This document shows, piece by piece, positions 17,480 to 26,781 of a DNA stretch of 55,782 nt. A program made the translations under genes and the position numbers. The DNA lies in assembly GCA_018644665.1 (NCBI GenBank), contig JABGQA010000098.1:1-55782 (forward strand), given 5' to 3'. This DNA comes from Candidatus Poribacteria bacterium (GTDB lineage Bacteria > Poribacteria > WGA-4E > GCA-2687025). Within the stretch, counting starts at the first letter, position 1, and every line of letters starts with the position of its first letter. The notes beneath the pieces were generated by a model. The model was not told the DNA's origin. It ran no database searches and saw nothing but the letters and a program-made list of their open reading frames with translations.

Positions 17480-19966
17480 GTGCGAGCCATTCCCGTGATT
17501 CTGATGACAGCGCTGGTCGCGAGCGCCGTCGCACAAGAGAGCATCCCCCTCACCGAGGCGCTCGTCCTGCCATCGCCCGGGAGGGGCGGTCGATCGCCTC
17601 TGCACACGGACGCGGTCGAGGCGCTCATCGTGTCGGGTGAGTGGACGACGCCCGCCGAGGGGGACGTGGTCACGCATCCCGACGGGTCGACCCTCACGTG
17701 GTCAGCCACGTCGGCGAACGACGAGGGATGGTTCCGAGGCAGCGAGTTCCGCGGCGGCTACGCCGTCGTTACCGTGGAGCGGGAAGCGGACACCGTGATG
17801 CTCCTGGAAGCGCAGGGGCACTCCGCGGTCTACGTCAACGGCCGACTCTACCCGGGTAACCCGTACAGGTATGGCTACTGGCGGCTGCCCGTGCTATTGC
17901 GCGCGGGCTCCAACGAGTTGCTGTTCAACTCCCGGCGCGGCGGTTTTCGCGCCCAGCTTGTCACTCCACGCGCGCCCGTGATGCTGAACGTCGACGACGC
18001 CACGTTGCCCGATCTTGTCGTGGGTGAGGACGCGGACACGCTCGGAGCCGTCATCGTCATCAACGCGTCCGACCGCCCCCTCACCCTCGGCCTTCTGACG
18101 GTTGGAGTCGGGGATTGGGTCGAATCCGACACGCCGATGCCGTCGGTACCCGCGATGAGCGCGCGTAAGGTCGCGTTCCCCATCAACGCGTCGGCGATCA
18201 CGGACGGAGACGCGCTGCCCGTAACGCTTCGTGTGGCGGACGGGCATGGGAATTCGGACGCGGCGGAGGTGTCCCTGCGCGTCCGCCAGCCGCACGAGAG
18301 CCGCAAGCGCACGTTCGTGAGCGAGATCGACGGGAGCGTCCAGTACTACGCCGTCCAGCCGGCGCGCCCGGTCGCCGACGCCGCCCCCGCGCTGTTCCTG
18401 ACGCTTCACGGCGCGGGGGTCGAGGCCATCGGCCAGGCGGACGCCTACTCTGGCAAGACCTGGGGGCATATCGTCGCCCCGACGAACCGGCGGCCGTACG
18501 GCTTCGACTGGGAGGACTGGGGACGCGACGATGCGCTGGAGGTCCTCGACATCGCGCAGCGGACGCTTCACACAGATCCGACGCGCACGTATCTGACCGG
18601 CCACTCGATGGGCGGTCACGGAGCGTGGCACGTCGCGGTGACGTACCCCGACCGATTCGCGGCCGTCGGTCCCAGCGCGGGGTGGGTGAGCTTCCGTTCC
18701 TACGCGCGCAGAGGCGCGACCGACGAAGCCGGCGCAATGGACGCGCTCCTGCGGCGCGCGGGCGGCCCCAGCGACACGCTCTCGCTCGTGGAAAACCTCG
18801 ACCCTCTGGGCGTCTACGTCCTGCACGGCGCGGACGACGACAACGTGGGACCGGAGCAGGCGCGCACGATGGTCGAAGCGCTGGAGCCGTTCCACCGAGC
18901 GTTCACGTATCACGAACAACCGGACGCAGGGCACTGGTGGGGGAACGACGACGAGCCCGGCGCAGACTGCGTCGACTGGGCGCCGATGTTCGACCTGTTC
19001 GCCAGGTCCGTGCGGCCGCGCGCCGACGCGGTCCGTGACGTGCGGTTCACGACGGCGAACCCATCGGTGTCGGCGTCGGCGCATTGGGTCGCAATCGAGG
19101 CGCAGCGCGAGATGGGCCGCCCCGCCTCCGTGGACATGCGCCACGATCCCCATCGCCGCGCGTTCACCGGCACTACGGTCAACGTCGCGCGGCTGCGCCT
19201 CGATACCCGCCACGTGATGCCCGGCGACGGGATCACCGTAGAACTCGACGGGCAGGCGCTCGCACAGATCGCCCCGACCGATGCCGGCGCGATCTGGCTG
19301 GCGCGCGATGGCGACTCGTGGGCCGAGATCGGCGCGCCCATCGCAAGCCTGAAGGGGCCGCGCCGCTACGGGCCGTTCAAGCAGGCGTTCCGTCGCCGGA
19401 TGGCGTTCGTGTACGGCACGGTTGGCTCCGAGGCCGAGAACGACTGGTCCTACACCAAGGCGCGGCATGACGCGGAGGCGTTCTGGTACCGCGGAAACGG
19501 GTCGGTCGACGTGGTCTCGGACGACGCCCTGACAGACGGCATGGTCGCGGAGAGGAACATCATCCTATACGGTGCCGCGGACACGAACGGCGCGTGGAAT
19601 CGACTCCTCCCGGACAGTCCCATCGTTGTGCGTCGTGGCAGCGTCACGGTTGGTGATACGGAGGTCGTCGGCGATGACCTCGCGGCTCTGTTCGTCCGGC
19701 CGATCGCCGGTACGGAAGACGGCCTCGTCGGCGTCGTGACGGGCACGGGCATCGCAGGTATGCGCCTGACCGAACGCCTGCCGTACTTCGTGTCGGGCGT
19801 GGCGTACCCGGACGCCATCGTCCTCGGGCCGGAGTTCCTCACGGAAGGTTCGGATGGGGTACGCGTCGCGGGCCTCTTCGGCGGGGACTGGGGCATCGAG
19901 ACCGGCGAGTTCGTGTGGGCGGGAGAAGAGGCGCGAGAAGAGGCGGGAGAAGACGCGCCGGAGTAG
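17480..19966 (+). CDS. Secreted alpha/beta-hydrolase esterase (large)
   Basis: The 828-residue protein has a signal peptide (RAIPVILMTALVASAVAQ). An N-terminal beta-rich part of about 280 residues follows. The alpha/beta hydrolase domain lies at about 290-500, with LFLTLHGAG, the nucleophile elbow TGHSMGGHGAW, an Asp in VLHGADDDNV and a His in DAGHWW. The C-terminal 300 residues have no clear family. It resembles secreted prolyl-oligopeptidase/esterase-type enzymes that deacylate polysaccharides. I chose the GTG at 17480 because GGAG lies six bases upstream; a GTG at 17450 is the alternative. It lies 61 bp after the dioxygenase gene. Confidence 0.75.
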   Translation: MRAIPVILMTALVASAVAQESIPLTEALVLPSPGRGGRSPLHTDAVEALIVSGEWTTPAEGDVVTHPDGSTLTWSATSANDEGWFRGSEFRGGYAVVTVEREADTVMLLEAQGHSAVYVNGRLYPGNPYRYGYWRLPVLLRAGSNELLFNSRRGGFRAQLVTPRAPVMLNVDDATLPDLVVGEDADTLGAVIVINASDRPLTLGLLTVGVGDWVESDTPMPSVPAMSARKVAFPINASAITDGDALPVTLRVADGHGNSDAAEVSLRVRQPHESRKRTFVSEIDGSVQYYAVQPARPVADAAPALFLTLHGAGVEAIGQADAYSGKTWGHIVAPTNRRPYGFDWEDWGRDDALEVLDIAQRTLHTDPTRTYLTGHSMGGHGAWHVAVTYPDRFAAVGPSAGWVSFRSYARRGATDEAGAMDALLRRAGGPSDTLSLVENLDPLGVYVLHGADDDNVGPEQARTMVEALEPFHRAFTYHEQPDAGHWWGNDDEPGADCVDWAPMFDLFARSVRPRADAVRDVRFTTANPSVSASAHWVAIEAQREMGRPASVDMRHDPHRRAFTGTTVNVARLRLDTRHVMPGDGITVELDGQALAQIAPTDAGAIWLARDGDSWAEIGAPIASLKGPRRYGPFKQAFRRRMAFVYGTVGSEAENDWSYTKARHDAEAFWYRGNGSVDVVSDDALTDGMVAERNIILYGAADTNGAWNRLLPDSPIVVRRGSVTVGDTEVVGDDLAALFVRPIAGTEDGLVGVVTGTGIAGMRLTERLPYFVSGVAYPDAIVLGPEFLTEGSDGVRVAGLFGGDWGIETGEFVWAGEEAREEAGEDAPE

Positions 19967-20069
19967 TCGGGACAGGCCACGCGTCGCCGCGTGCTATCCT
20001 ACGCGGGTCCGGCCTGCATCGAGCGTCGTGCACGCCCGCAGCGATCGAAGTCATCCACAGGAGGAACCG

Positions 20070-20954
20070 ATGGCGAGGCGAGAGGTCCGATGGGAGCGGA
20101 TGTTCCCCGATGAGTTGGAGGCCGCGTTCGAGCAGCGCCCAATCGTGTACCTGCCCTACGGCTTGTGTGAGCCGCACGGGCCGCTCAACGCCGTGGGCAT
20201 GGACGCCCTGCGGGCGCACTCGACGTCCGTTCTGGCCGCGGAGCGCCACGGCGGCATCGTAACGCCGGCGAACTACTGGCATATCCACGAGCAAGGCGGA
20301 TACGGGACGTGGGCCCACAAGCGCGTGGGCGACGCTCGCCCGTGGTTGACGGCGCTTCCGGCGTGGATGTTCCTCAAGAACCTGTGCTACCACATCCGCG
20401 CCGTCGACGCTCTCGGATTCAAGGGCGCGCTTCTGTTCTCCGGCCACTCGGGGCCGCATCGCCTCGACGTGCCACGGGTGCTGGATGTGATGCGGGCACA
20501 CGTGTCCGTTCGGCTGTTCAGCGTCATCGGCACGGCAGAGCCCGAATCACGCTTCCCGGATGGGAAGGGGATGGGCGGTCACGCGGGACGTGGGGAGACG
20601 ACGCTCCTGTGGGCCGTCGAGCCGGACTGCGTCGATCTGTCGCGGATGCCCACGGACGACTCGGGCGCGCCGCACTTCGCGATGGGCGACTACAACGACA
20701 CGTCGGATCGGCGTCTGGGCGAACTCATGGTGGGCGACATCGTGGAGATGCTCGCGGAGCAGGCGGCAGCGCTCATCGCCGAATACGATGCGCGCGAAGC
20801 CGGGCCGGCGCTTACGTACGAGGACATCGAGGTGATATGGGACGAGGAGATTCGGCCGATGCTGCCGGATTTCGCGTCTATGCAGACCTCGGACGACGGG
20901 CCACCCGCAGACTCCCGCTGGCGCGCGAACTGGGCGATTCCGGCCCGGGGCTAA
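20070..20954 (+). CDS. Creatininase-family amidohydrolase-like protein
   Basis: The 294-residue protein shows the creatininase-family layout: YLPYGLCEPHGPLNAVGMDAL (metal-ligand region near residue 30), LFSGHSGPH around 130 and GGHAGRGETTLLW around 170. The last two replace the usual NGHGGN and HAGExETS motifs, so metal ligands look mostly kept. Known members hydrolyse creatinine or related amides or process redox cofactors; this substrate is unknown. A clear AGGAGG precedes the ATG at 20070, which rules out the longer in-frame reading. Confidence 0.75.
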   Translation: MARREVRWERMFPDELEAAFEQRPIVYLPYGLCEPHGPLNAVGMDALRAHSTSVLAAERHGGIVTPANYWHIHEQGGYGTWAHKRVGDARPWLTALPAWMFLKNLCYHIRAVDALGFKGALLFSGHSGPHRLDVPRVLDVMRAHVSVRLFSVIGTAEPESRFPDGKGMGGHAGRGETTLLWAVEPDCVDLSRMPTDDSGAPHFAMGDYNDTSDRRLGELMVGDIVEMLAEQAAALIAEYDAREAGPALTYEDIEVIWDEEIRPMLPDFASMQTSDDGPPADSRWRANWAIPARG

Positions 20955-20987
20955 GCTCGCACGGTCGCAGATGTCAGAAGGCGGAGC

Positions 20988-21791
20988 ATGCTCGCCATAT
21001 GCAACGGTATGCCGCGCGCCGGTTCGACGTTGCAGTACAACGTCGCGCGCTGCCTGGTCGAGAAGACGGGAACGGGGGAGGCCCATGCCTTCATCACGGC
21101 CGACGAGGAGAACCCTCGCCGGATCAAGGTCGGGCAGCTACATGAGTGGGCGGCCGACGATGCGTGGCGGGTAGTCAAGACGCACGAGGCGTTGGACGCG
21201 GCGCCCGAGTTGCTCGCGACGGGTCGGCTTCGGGTGCTGTACGTCTACCGCGATCTTCGCGACGTAGCGGTCTCCATCAAACGCGCCTTCGCGGCTACGG
21301 GCGACGACTTGATGGACCAGCTCGAGCTGGGCGTGGAGTGGTACGACCGCCTGGACGCGCTTCGCTCGGAGCATCGCGAGTGCTTCCTGTGGCAACGGTA
21401 CGAGGACGTGTACGGCGATCTCCCGGCGGCGATCCACGACGCAGCCATGTTCCTCGGTCTGGACCCCGGATCCGCGACCCTTGAGGCGGTGCACGCCGAG
21501 TGCCGCCTGGAGAGCGCGGAGAAGATCACGCAGGCCGCGCGACGAGAACTCGCACGAGCGCTCACCGCACTGCGCAAGGAGTCGCCCGCGCGGGCCGACG
21601 CCTTCGCCGCGCAGGTCCGAGACGCGGGTTGGGCCGTGCAGGAGTCGCTGCTCCACCACCATCACATTTCGGCGGGTCGCGGCGTCCCGGATGGCTGGCG
21701 AGATAAGCTGCCGGAGGACGAGGCCGCGCGTATCACCGAACGCTTCCTGCCGTGGCTGGTCGACCGGGGCTACGACATCGCGCCTTCGTAG
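20988..21791 (+). CDS. Sulfotransferase domain protein
   Basis: The 267-residue protein has a 5'-phosphosulfate-binding loop at the N-terminus (NGMPRAGSTLQYN) and a 3'-phosphate-binding motif LYVYRDLRDVAVS at about residue 85. Together these mark PAPS-dependent sulfotransferases. It would transfer sulfate to a hydroxyl of a glycan, lipid or small molecule in the cytoplasm. It is 33 bp after the creatininase-like gene and probably in the same operon. Confidence 0.8.
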   Translation: MLAICNGMPRAGSTLQYNVARCLVEKTGTGEAHAFITADEENPRRIKVGQLHEWAADDAWRVVKTHEALDAAPELLATGRLRVLYVYRDLRDVAVSIKRAFAATGDDLMDQLELGVEWYDRLDALRSEHRECFLWQRYEDVYGDLPAAIHDAAMFLGLDPGSATLEAVHAECRLESAEKITQAARRELARALTALRKESPARADAFAAQVRDAGWAVQESLLHHHHISAGRGVPDGWRDKLPEDEAARITERFLPWLVDRGYDIAPS

Positions 21792-21813
21792 ACGGCGTGG
21801 AGCCCTGTCGCCA

Positions 21814-23187
21814 TCAACGCCCGTCGGCCGCGCCACCAGACAGCGGCAGCACCGTGGAGTACGCGAGGCCGTCGGAACCCGTCGCCATGACGAGCAAGCC
21901 GGTCTGCGCTCCCACCGCGTGTTTGGGACCGGTGACGTTCCGCAGCGTGACGCCCGGCTCCGATAGCGCGACCTCGGCGGCTTTCCCGAAGTCGAGGGCG
22001 TCGCGCCTGGACGATCTGTACACGATCTCGGGGCCGTGGCGGTACACGACGTAGAGCACATCGTGATCCTCGTCCAGGACGACGATGGGCCTCGACGTGA
22101 ACACGTCGGTCACGGGCGCCACATCCGCAATCGACCAGACGCCGTCGGGCGCTCGGACGTTGAGGATGATCTGCGCTTGCGTGGGGCCGTCGACTGGGCG
22201 CGGGACGTCGTCGACGCTCGTCTTCGTCACGACGAACAGCGTGCCATCGGACGCCGTCGCCATGTTGATGTGGTCGTCGGCGACGTGGCCGCCGCGCGCG
22301 ACCACCTCACGTGGATTCCAGTCACCGAGTGAATCCGTGTCGTCGCGGTACGCGAAGGCCAACGCCTGCGCGTTCTGGTCGCTCCAGAAGACGCCAACAC
22401 GCGGTTTGGCGCCACCGAACGCCACGACCGCGGAGATGTCGTCCTCGCCAACTCCTCGCGCACGCACAGCAGGCTTCGACGCTCCGTGCGCCATCACCAG
22501 CACACGACCGTCCACCACGGCGCTTACCCACGCGAGCCCTCGCGAGTCAACCGCGACGGTCGCCGTCTCGTGGCCCGGCGGCAGGCTGACGGTCGCGGAC
22601 GGGGGGCCAACCGGAATGGGCGCAAACTCGCCGCCAAGCGGCGGGGCGGCGACCGGAGCGAGGGGCAGACCGGGTGGCGCGAACGGCACGCCCGGCGACG
22701 GCGCGACAGGGACGCCAGCCGGCGCCAGCGGGAAGCCGGGCGGCGTGGGCGGAGGCGCGGGTGGGTCGAGAGGCGAACCCGCCGACTCAGGCGCGGCAGT
22801 CCGACGGCGGTAGAAGCCGGACCAGGGCTCGAAGTCGTACCGGTAGAGTGCCGGCGCCGCGTCGTCCCACGCCAGGACGGTGAGTCGGTCGCCGGAGGAC
22901 ACGACATCCGCCCGCGTGGCCGCGCCTCGACGGACGAGGGCATCCGGGAAGGTGGCCGCGCCCCAGACGCCGTCATCTCCCAGGCGGTAGAAGCGCGCGC
23001 CTTCGACGCCGTCGGACAGGATCGCCCACCACGACCCATCGTGATGCCAGCACTTGGACTGCGGCTTGTCCGCGGTGGCGTCGCCAGAAACGGGGAACGG
23101 CGGGATCGCTGACGCCCACGCCGGAACATAGAACGCACCGGCGGCGCACGATATGAGAATCCCGAGGAGCAGTCTGCGTGCCATCAT
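21814..23187 (-). CDS. Secreted propeller-like protein with proline-rich linker
   Basis: The 457-residue protein starts with a signal peptide (ARRLLLGILISCAAGAFY). Residues 30-130 and 190-457 have repeated short beta strands (WAILSDGVEGARFYRL, VLMVMAT-type repeats, DHDVLYVVYRHG) like sialidase or BNR-type propellers. Between them lies a stretch of about 60 residues made of proline-rich repeats such as PPGFPLAPAGVPVAP and GVPFAPPGLPLAP. No catalytic motif is evident. The ATG at 23187 is right after the M19 dipeptidase gene. The same frame stays open upstream, but that part is antisense-like shadow of the dipeptidase. Confidence 0.65.
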   Translation of the reverse strand: MMARRLLLGILISCAAGAFYVPAWASAIPPFPVSGDATADKPQSKCWHHDGSWWAILSDGVEGARFYRLGDDGVWGAATFPDALVRRGAATRADVVSSGDRLTVLAWDDAAPALYRYDFEPWSGFYRRRTAAPESAGSPLDPPAPPPTPPGFPLAPAGVPVAPSPGVPFAPPGLPLAPVAAPPLGGEFAPIPVGPPSATVSLPPGHETATVAVDSRGLAWVSAVVDGRVLVMAHGASKPAVRARGVGEDDISAVVAFGGAKPRVGVFWSDQNAQALAFAYRDDTDSLGDWNPREVVARGGHVADDHINMATASDGTLFVVTKTSVDDVPRPVDGPTQAQIILNVRAPDGVWSIADVAPVTDVFTSRPIVVLDEDHDVLYVVYRHGPEIVYRSSRRDALDFGKAAEVALSEPGVTLRNVTGPKHAVGAQTGLLVMATGSDGLAYSTVLPLSGGAADGR

Positions 23188-23213
23188 CGCCGTGCCTCGC
23201 TTCGTGGGATGCG

Positions 23214-24443
23214 TCACGCCGGGAATACGGCTTTCGCGACGCGGAGTACGTTGCCGCCGAGTATCTTGCGAATGTCGTCGTCGGAGTAGCCACGCTGCAC
23301 CATGCCAACGGTGAACATGGGCCAGTTCGTCCACGCCATGCTGCGCGTCTGGCTCTCCTGTCGCCACTCGGGGGCGCCGAGCCCGTCGTTGGGACGCCAG
23401 TACATCTCCCACGCCGTCCGCTTGCGACGCCTGCTTGGGATCTTGCGCCATTCGTCGGCGCCCGCAGTTGAGCCGTACGCGACGTCCGTGCCGATCGTGA
23501 CGTGCTCGGCTCCGAACTTGCCCGCGATGTGGTCGATGTGGTCGAGCATCGTGGTGATATCGCCGTCTCCGGCGAGGAAGCGCGGGATGCAGCAGACGCC
23601 GATGTAGCCGCCAGTGTCGACGATCGCGCGCATCACGTCGTCGGATTTGCAGCGGTAGTGGTCGCTCAGGGCGGCGCAGCCCGAGTGGCTGGCGACCATC
23701 GGCTTGTCGGATGCGGTCGCGGCGTCGATGCCGGTCTGCCACGAGGAGTGCGCGACATCCACAATCACGCCGACGCGGTTCATCTCCTTCACGACGGCTT
23801 GGCCGAAGTCGCTGAGGCCGGCGTTGCCCGCCTCGGCGCAGCCGTCGCCGATCATGTTCCGCCGGTTGTACGTCAGGTGCATCATCCTGACGCCCAACTG
23901 GAAGAAGACGCGTACATAGCGCAGTTCGTCCTCGACAGATACCCAGTCCTGCGTGAGCGGCACGCCGTTGCCCGTCATGTATAGGCAGTGTCTGCCGCTC
24001 GCCTTCGCGTCCACGATGTCGTCCGGCGTCACGGCTTTCGAGAGGAACTCGCGCATCATGTCGGTGACGTAGGTGTACCGCGCGAGGCGCTTGATCAGGC
24101 GCAGCGGATCCTGACCCTCCTCGCCCGCGTTCTGCATGATGCAGGTGACCCCCGACGCCTCCCACGCCGCCTGGAACTCGGTCCGCTCATGCGCGTCGGT
24201 GACGCATCGCGTCATGCGCATGTCTTCCGTGATGTCCTGTAGCTCCGTCTCGGACGCGCCCGCTTCGACCGCGGCTGCCACGGCGGCGCCGTCGGGCGCA
24301 CAGCGCGGGCTGAAGCCGTACGACTCGATCACGAGGGCGTCGGCGTGCAGCTCCAGGCCGTGCTGAAGATCGCGGTCGCTGGGTTTTAGTAGGTCGAGAG
24401 CTACCTGTCTGTCGCGCTCTATCAGTGCGGCCTGCGGTGTCAT
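23214..24443 (-). CDS. Membrane dipeptidase (peptidase M19)
   Basis: The 409-residue protein matches the M19 dipeptidase family, zinc enzymes that hydrolyse dipeptides, including some with D-residues. Zinc-site segments are the H-A-D in ELHADALVIES (near residue 33), VIVDVAHSSW, PMVASHSGCAAL and the aspartate in VTIGTDVAYG. No signal peptide is seen. It lies 26 bp upstream of the propeller-like gene on the same strand, so cotranscription is likely. I chose the ATG at 24443; an extension to 24623 is polar and unlikely. Confidence 0.85.
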   Translation of the reverse strand: MTPQAALIERDRQVALDLLKPSDRDLQHGLELHADALVIESYGFSPRCAPDGAAVAAAVEAGASETELQDITEDMRMTRCVTDAHERTEFQAAWEASGVTCIMQNAGEEGQDPLRLIKRLARYTYVTDMMREFLSKAVTPDDIVDAKASGRHCLYMTGNGVPLTQDWVSVEDELRYVRVFFQLGVRMMHLTYNRRNMIGDGCAEAGNAGLSDFGQAVVKEMNRVGVIVDVAHSSWQTGIDAATASDKPMVASHSGCAALSDHYRCKSDDVMRAIVDTGGYIGVCCIPRFLAGDGDITTMLDHIDHIAGKFGAEHVTIGTDVAYGSTAGADEWRKIPSRRRKRTAWEMYWRPNDGLGAPEWRQESQTRSMAWTNWPMFTVGMVQRGYSDDDIRKILGGNVLRVAKAVFPA

Positions 24444-24539
24444 CGCGTGCTCCGTCCTGCGGTGGTCGCGTCGGGGCAGTCTACGACACGGCGGGCCGAT
24501 CCGTAAGGCGGGGATGACGATCTGGTCGTCGCCCACCGG

Positions 24540-26779
24540 CCTCGGTGACCGGGCGGACAGGGCGTCTGTTGCTTGCCGGCGGGGCGCCTCCGTGGTCCAA
24601 TCACTGGCGTGTGCGCGATACACGCCACGCCCGACGACGACTTGAGAGGCGCCGCGATGGAAGACGCCCCAGCCATAGACGACGACACGAGACCTACCGG
24701 CCAGGACGTGGGGCTCTGGCCGCTACTCCGGATTTGCCTATTCACCACAGCGATGATCATCGTCGCCGGGACAAGCATATACTGGCTCGAAACCCGGGCG
24801 CTCCTGCCGCTGGACGAGGAATGGGTCGGAAACCCGGGGATCGTGGCCCGGGAGACTTACGCGGAGCCGGATGGCAGCGTGATTGTCGCGAAGGGCGATC
24901 CGTTCCGCGGCGTGGCGGGTGATTCCCACGGCGACGAGAGCGACATTGGGCGGCTTCGGGACGCCGGCTTTACGACGGTTCGCGTCATCACTCACGAAGT
25001 GTTTGCGGACCTGCCGGACGCCATACGTTGGGCCGCGGTGACCGTGGCAACGGTGGGCTACCGTGACAGAAGACCGACGACCGGACCCGGGCGAGCGGAG
25101 GCGGTCATGGTGATGACCATGGGGTTGGCCCTGCTGTGGGGACTCGTGACTACGCTCGCGGCAACGCTGCATGCGGCTGTGCGTCGCACGCGACCGCCCC
25201 GCCCCGAGACACAATCCTCGAACGGCGGCAAGTCACGAGCGTCCTGGCGGAAACACCTCGACGCCACTACGGTGGCCGCGGTCATCATCGCGGCGTTTGG
25301 CAGCCTCCTCGCGCCGTGGGATGTCTTCTTCTGGCTCCGGGCGCGCCCGGCCGGATTCGCCGTCGCGCTCGTTCTGGCAGCCCTGTGTTGGATGGCGCTG
25401 CTGGCCGTTGCCGTTGGGGTGTACCGCAAGAACGCCGTGTGTGCGGTGACCGCCTTCATGTGGTGGGGTCTGGCAGAGGCGTTCGTGTTGTACGCGCCAC
25501 CGAAGATGCCCGCGTGGTGGCACGTCCGGGAGCCGAGCGTGCACGCACATATCCTGTGGGTTGTCGGCGCGGTGTTCCTGATGCGGGTTTACCTTCCCGC
25601 GATCACGACGTTCGTTGAACGGCGCAGACGACCCGCGCCCGTCGGCCCTCGGTGACCTCGCGGTTCTGGCTTCTGTTGCTTGCAGGACTGGTCGCCTCCG
25701 TGGCCCAACCACAGGCGTGTGCGCGATACACCCCGCGCCCGACGACTTGAAAGGCGCCGCGATGGAAGACCGCCCAAGCATGGACGACGAAGCGAAACCT
25801 ACTGGCTTGGAGGCCGGACTCTGGCCGGTACTGCGGGTTTGCTTATTCATCGCGGGGACGATCATCGTCGCGGGGACAGCGGTATATCGGCTCGAAACCC
25901 GCGCGATCCTGCCGTTGGACGAGGAATGGGTCGGGAACCCGGGGATCGTGGCCGGGAAGACATACGCGGAGCCGGATGGCAGCGTGATTGTCGCGAAGGG
26001 CGATCCGTTCCGCGGCGTGGCGGGTGATTCCCACGGCGACGAGAGCGACATTGGGCGGCTTCGGGACGCCGGCTTTACGACGGTTCGCGTCATCACTCAC
26101 GAAGTGTTTGCGGACCTGCCGGACGCCATACGTTGGGCCGCGGTGACCGTGGCAACGGTGGGCTACCCCGACAGAAGGCCGACGACCGGGCCCGGGCGAG
26201 CGGGGGCGGTCCACGCGATGCTCATGGGGCTGGTCTTGCTGTGGAGCCTGGTGATCACGCTCGCGGCGGCGCTGCATGGGCTTGTGCGTCCCACGCGACG
26301 GCCCGAGCGCGAGATGGAATCCTCGGGCAGCGCCGAGTCACGAGCGTCCTGGCGGAAGCACCTCGACGCCACCACGGTGGCCGCGGTCATCGCCGCGGTG
26401 TTTGGCAGCCTGCTCGCTCCGTGGGATGGCATCTTCTGGCTCCGGGCGCGACCGGCCAGCGCCGCCTTCGCGCTCGTTCTGGCGGCCCTGTTTTGGGTGG
26501 CGTTGCTGGCCGTTGCCGTTGGGGTGTACCGCAAGAGCGCGGTGTGCGCGGTGATCGCCTTTGGGTGGTGGGGTATCGCAGAGGGGTTCGTGTTCTACGC
26601 GCCACGGAAAATGCCCGCGTGGCTGCACGTCCGGGAGCCAAGTGTGTACGGCCATGTTATGTGGGCCGTCGGCGCGGTCTTCCTGCTACGGATCTACCAT
26701 CGCGCGGTCGCACCGCTCGTGGAACGCGTGGAACGCCTCGCCCGCCGCGCGCGCGCCGTCCCTACGCCGCGGAGCGGGT
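24540..26779. repeat. Tandem duplication, about 1.1-kb unit
   Basis: Unit A spans about 24540-25650 and unit B about 25646-26779, each starting near a CCTCGGTGACC sequence (24540-24550; 25646-25656) and containing one channel-like gene. The sequence just before 24540 also resembles the 3' end of copy 1, which hints that the array once held another unit. Unit ends are judged by eye. Confidence 0.7.
24657..25655 (+). CDS. Potassium-channel-like pore protein, filter TVGYRD (copy 1)
   Basis: The 332-residue membrane protein has a helix at 23-44, an extracellular turret at 45-115, a pore-loop at 116-142 and a second helix at 147-175. The pore loop reads WAAVTVATVGYRDRRPTT, which aligns with the potassium-channel filter pattern T-x-x-T-V-G-Y-G-D-x-x-P-x-T. 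The second glycine of GYG is Arg136. Four more hydrophobic helices follow (about 204-226, 232-256, 260-280 and 297-319), an unusual order because sensor helices usually come before the pore. No S4-type arginine ladder is seen. Function is inferred from the filter only. A near copy follows immediately. Confidence 0.6.
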   Translation: MEDAPAIDDDTRPTGQDVGLWPLLRICLFTTAMIIVAGTSIYWLETRALLPLDEEWVGNPGIVARETYAEPDGSVIVAKGDPFRGVAGDSHGDESDIGRLRDAGFTTVRVITHEVFADLPDAIRWAAVTVATVGYRDRRPTTGPGRAEAVMVMTMGLALLWGLVTTLAATLHAAVRRTRPPRPETQSSNGGKSRASWRKHLDATTVAAVIIAAFGSLLAPWDVFFWLRARPAGFAVALVLAALCWMALLAVAVGVYRKNAVCAVTAFMWWGLAEAFVLYAPPKMPAWWHVREPSVHAHILWVVGAVFLMRVYLPAITTFVERRRRPAPVGPR

Positions 26780-26781
26780 GA
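25762..26781 (+). CDS. Potassium-channel-like pore protein, filter TVGYPD (copy 2)
   Basis: This 339-residue paralogue of the preceding gene has the same helix layout. Turret and pore are identical up to Tyr135, but the residue replacing the second filter glycine is Pro136 instead of Arg. Flanking parts differ by roughly 10-15% at DNA level, while 25963-26167 is base-for-base identical to 24858-25062. The region before the ATG (from about 25646) also repeats the region before copy 1, so the duplication unit of about 1.1 kb includes the upstream control region. Confidence 0.6.
   Translation: MEDRPSMDDEAKPTGLEAGLWPVLRVCLFIAGTIIVAGTAVYRLETRAILPLDEEWVGNPGIVAGKTYAEPDGSVIVAKGDPFRGVAGDSHGDESDIGRLRDAGFTTVRVITHEVFADLPDAIRWAAVTVATVGYPDRRPTTGPGRAGAVHAMLMGLVLLWSLVITLAAALHGLVRPTRRPEREMESSGSAESRASWRKHLDATTVAAVIAAVFGSLLAPWDGIFWLRARPASAAFALVLAALFWVALLAVAVGVYRKSAVCAVIAFGWWGIAEGFVFYAPRKMPAWLHVREPSVYGHVMWAVGAVFLLRIYHRAVAPLVERVERLARRARAVPTPRSG

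Noticed and set aside
17894..19468. 524-codon minus-strand frame
   Set aside because: It is antisense to the secreted esterase, which has clear motifs; high GC keeps opposite frames open.
23188..24165. Upstream extension of the propeller-like gene
   Set aside because: This part lies in a different frame over the M19 dipeptidase gene and its translation is Arg-rich and without motifs.
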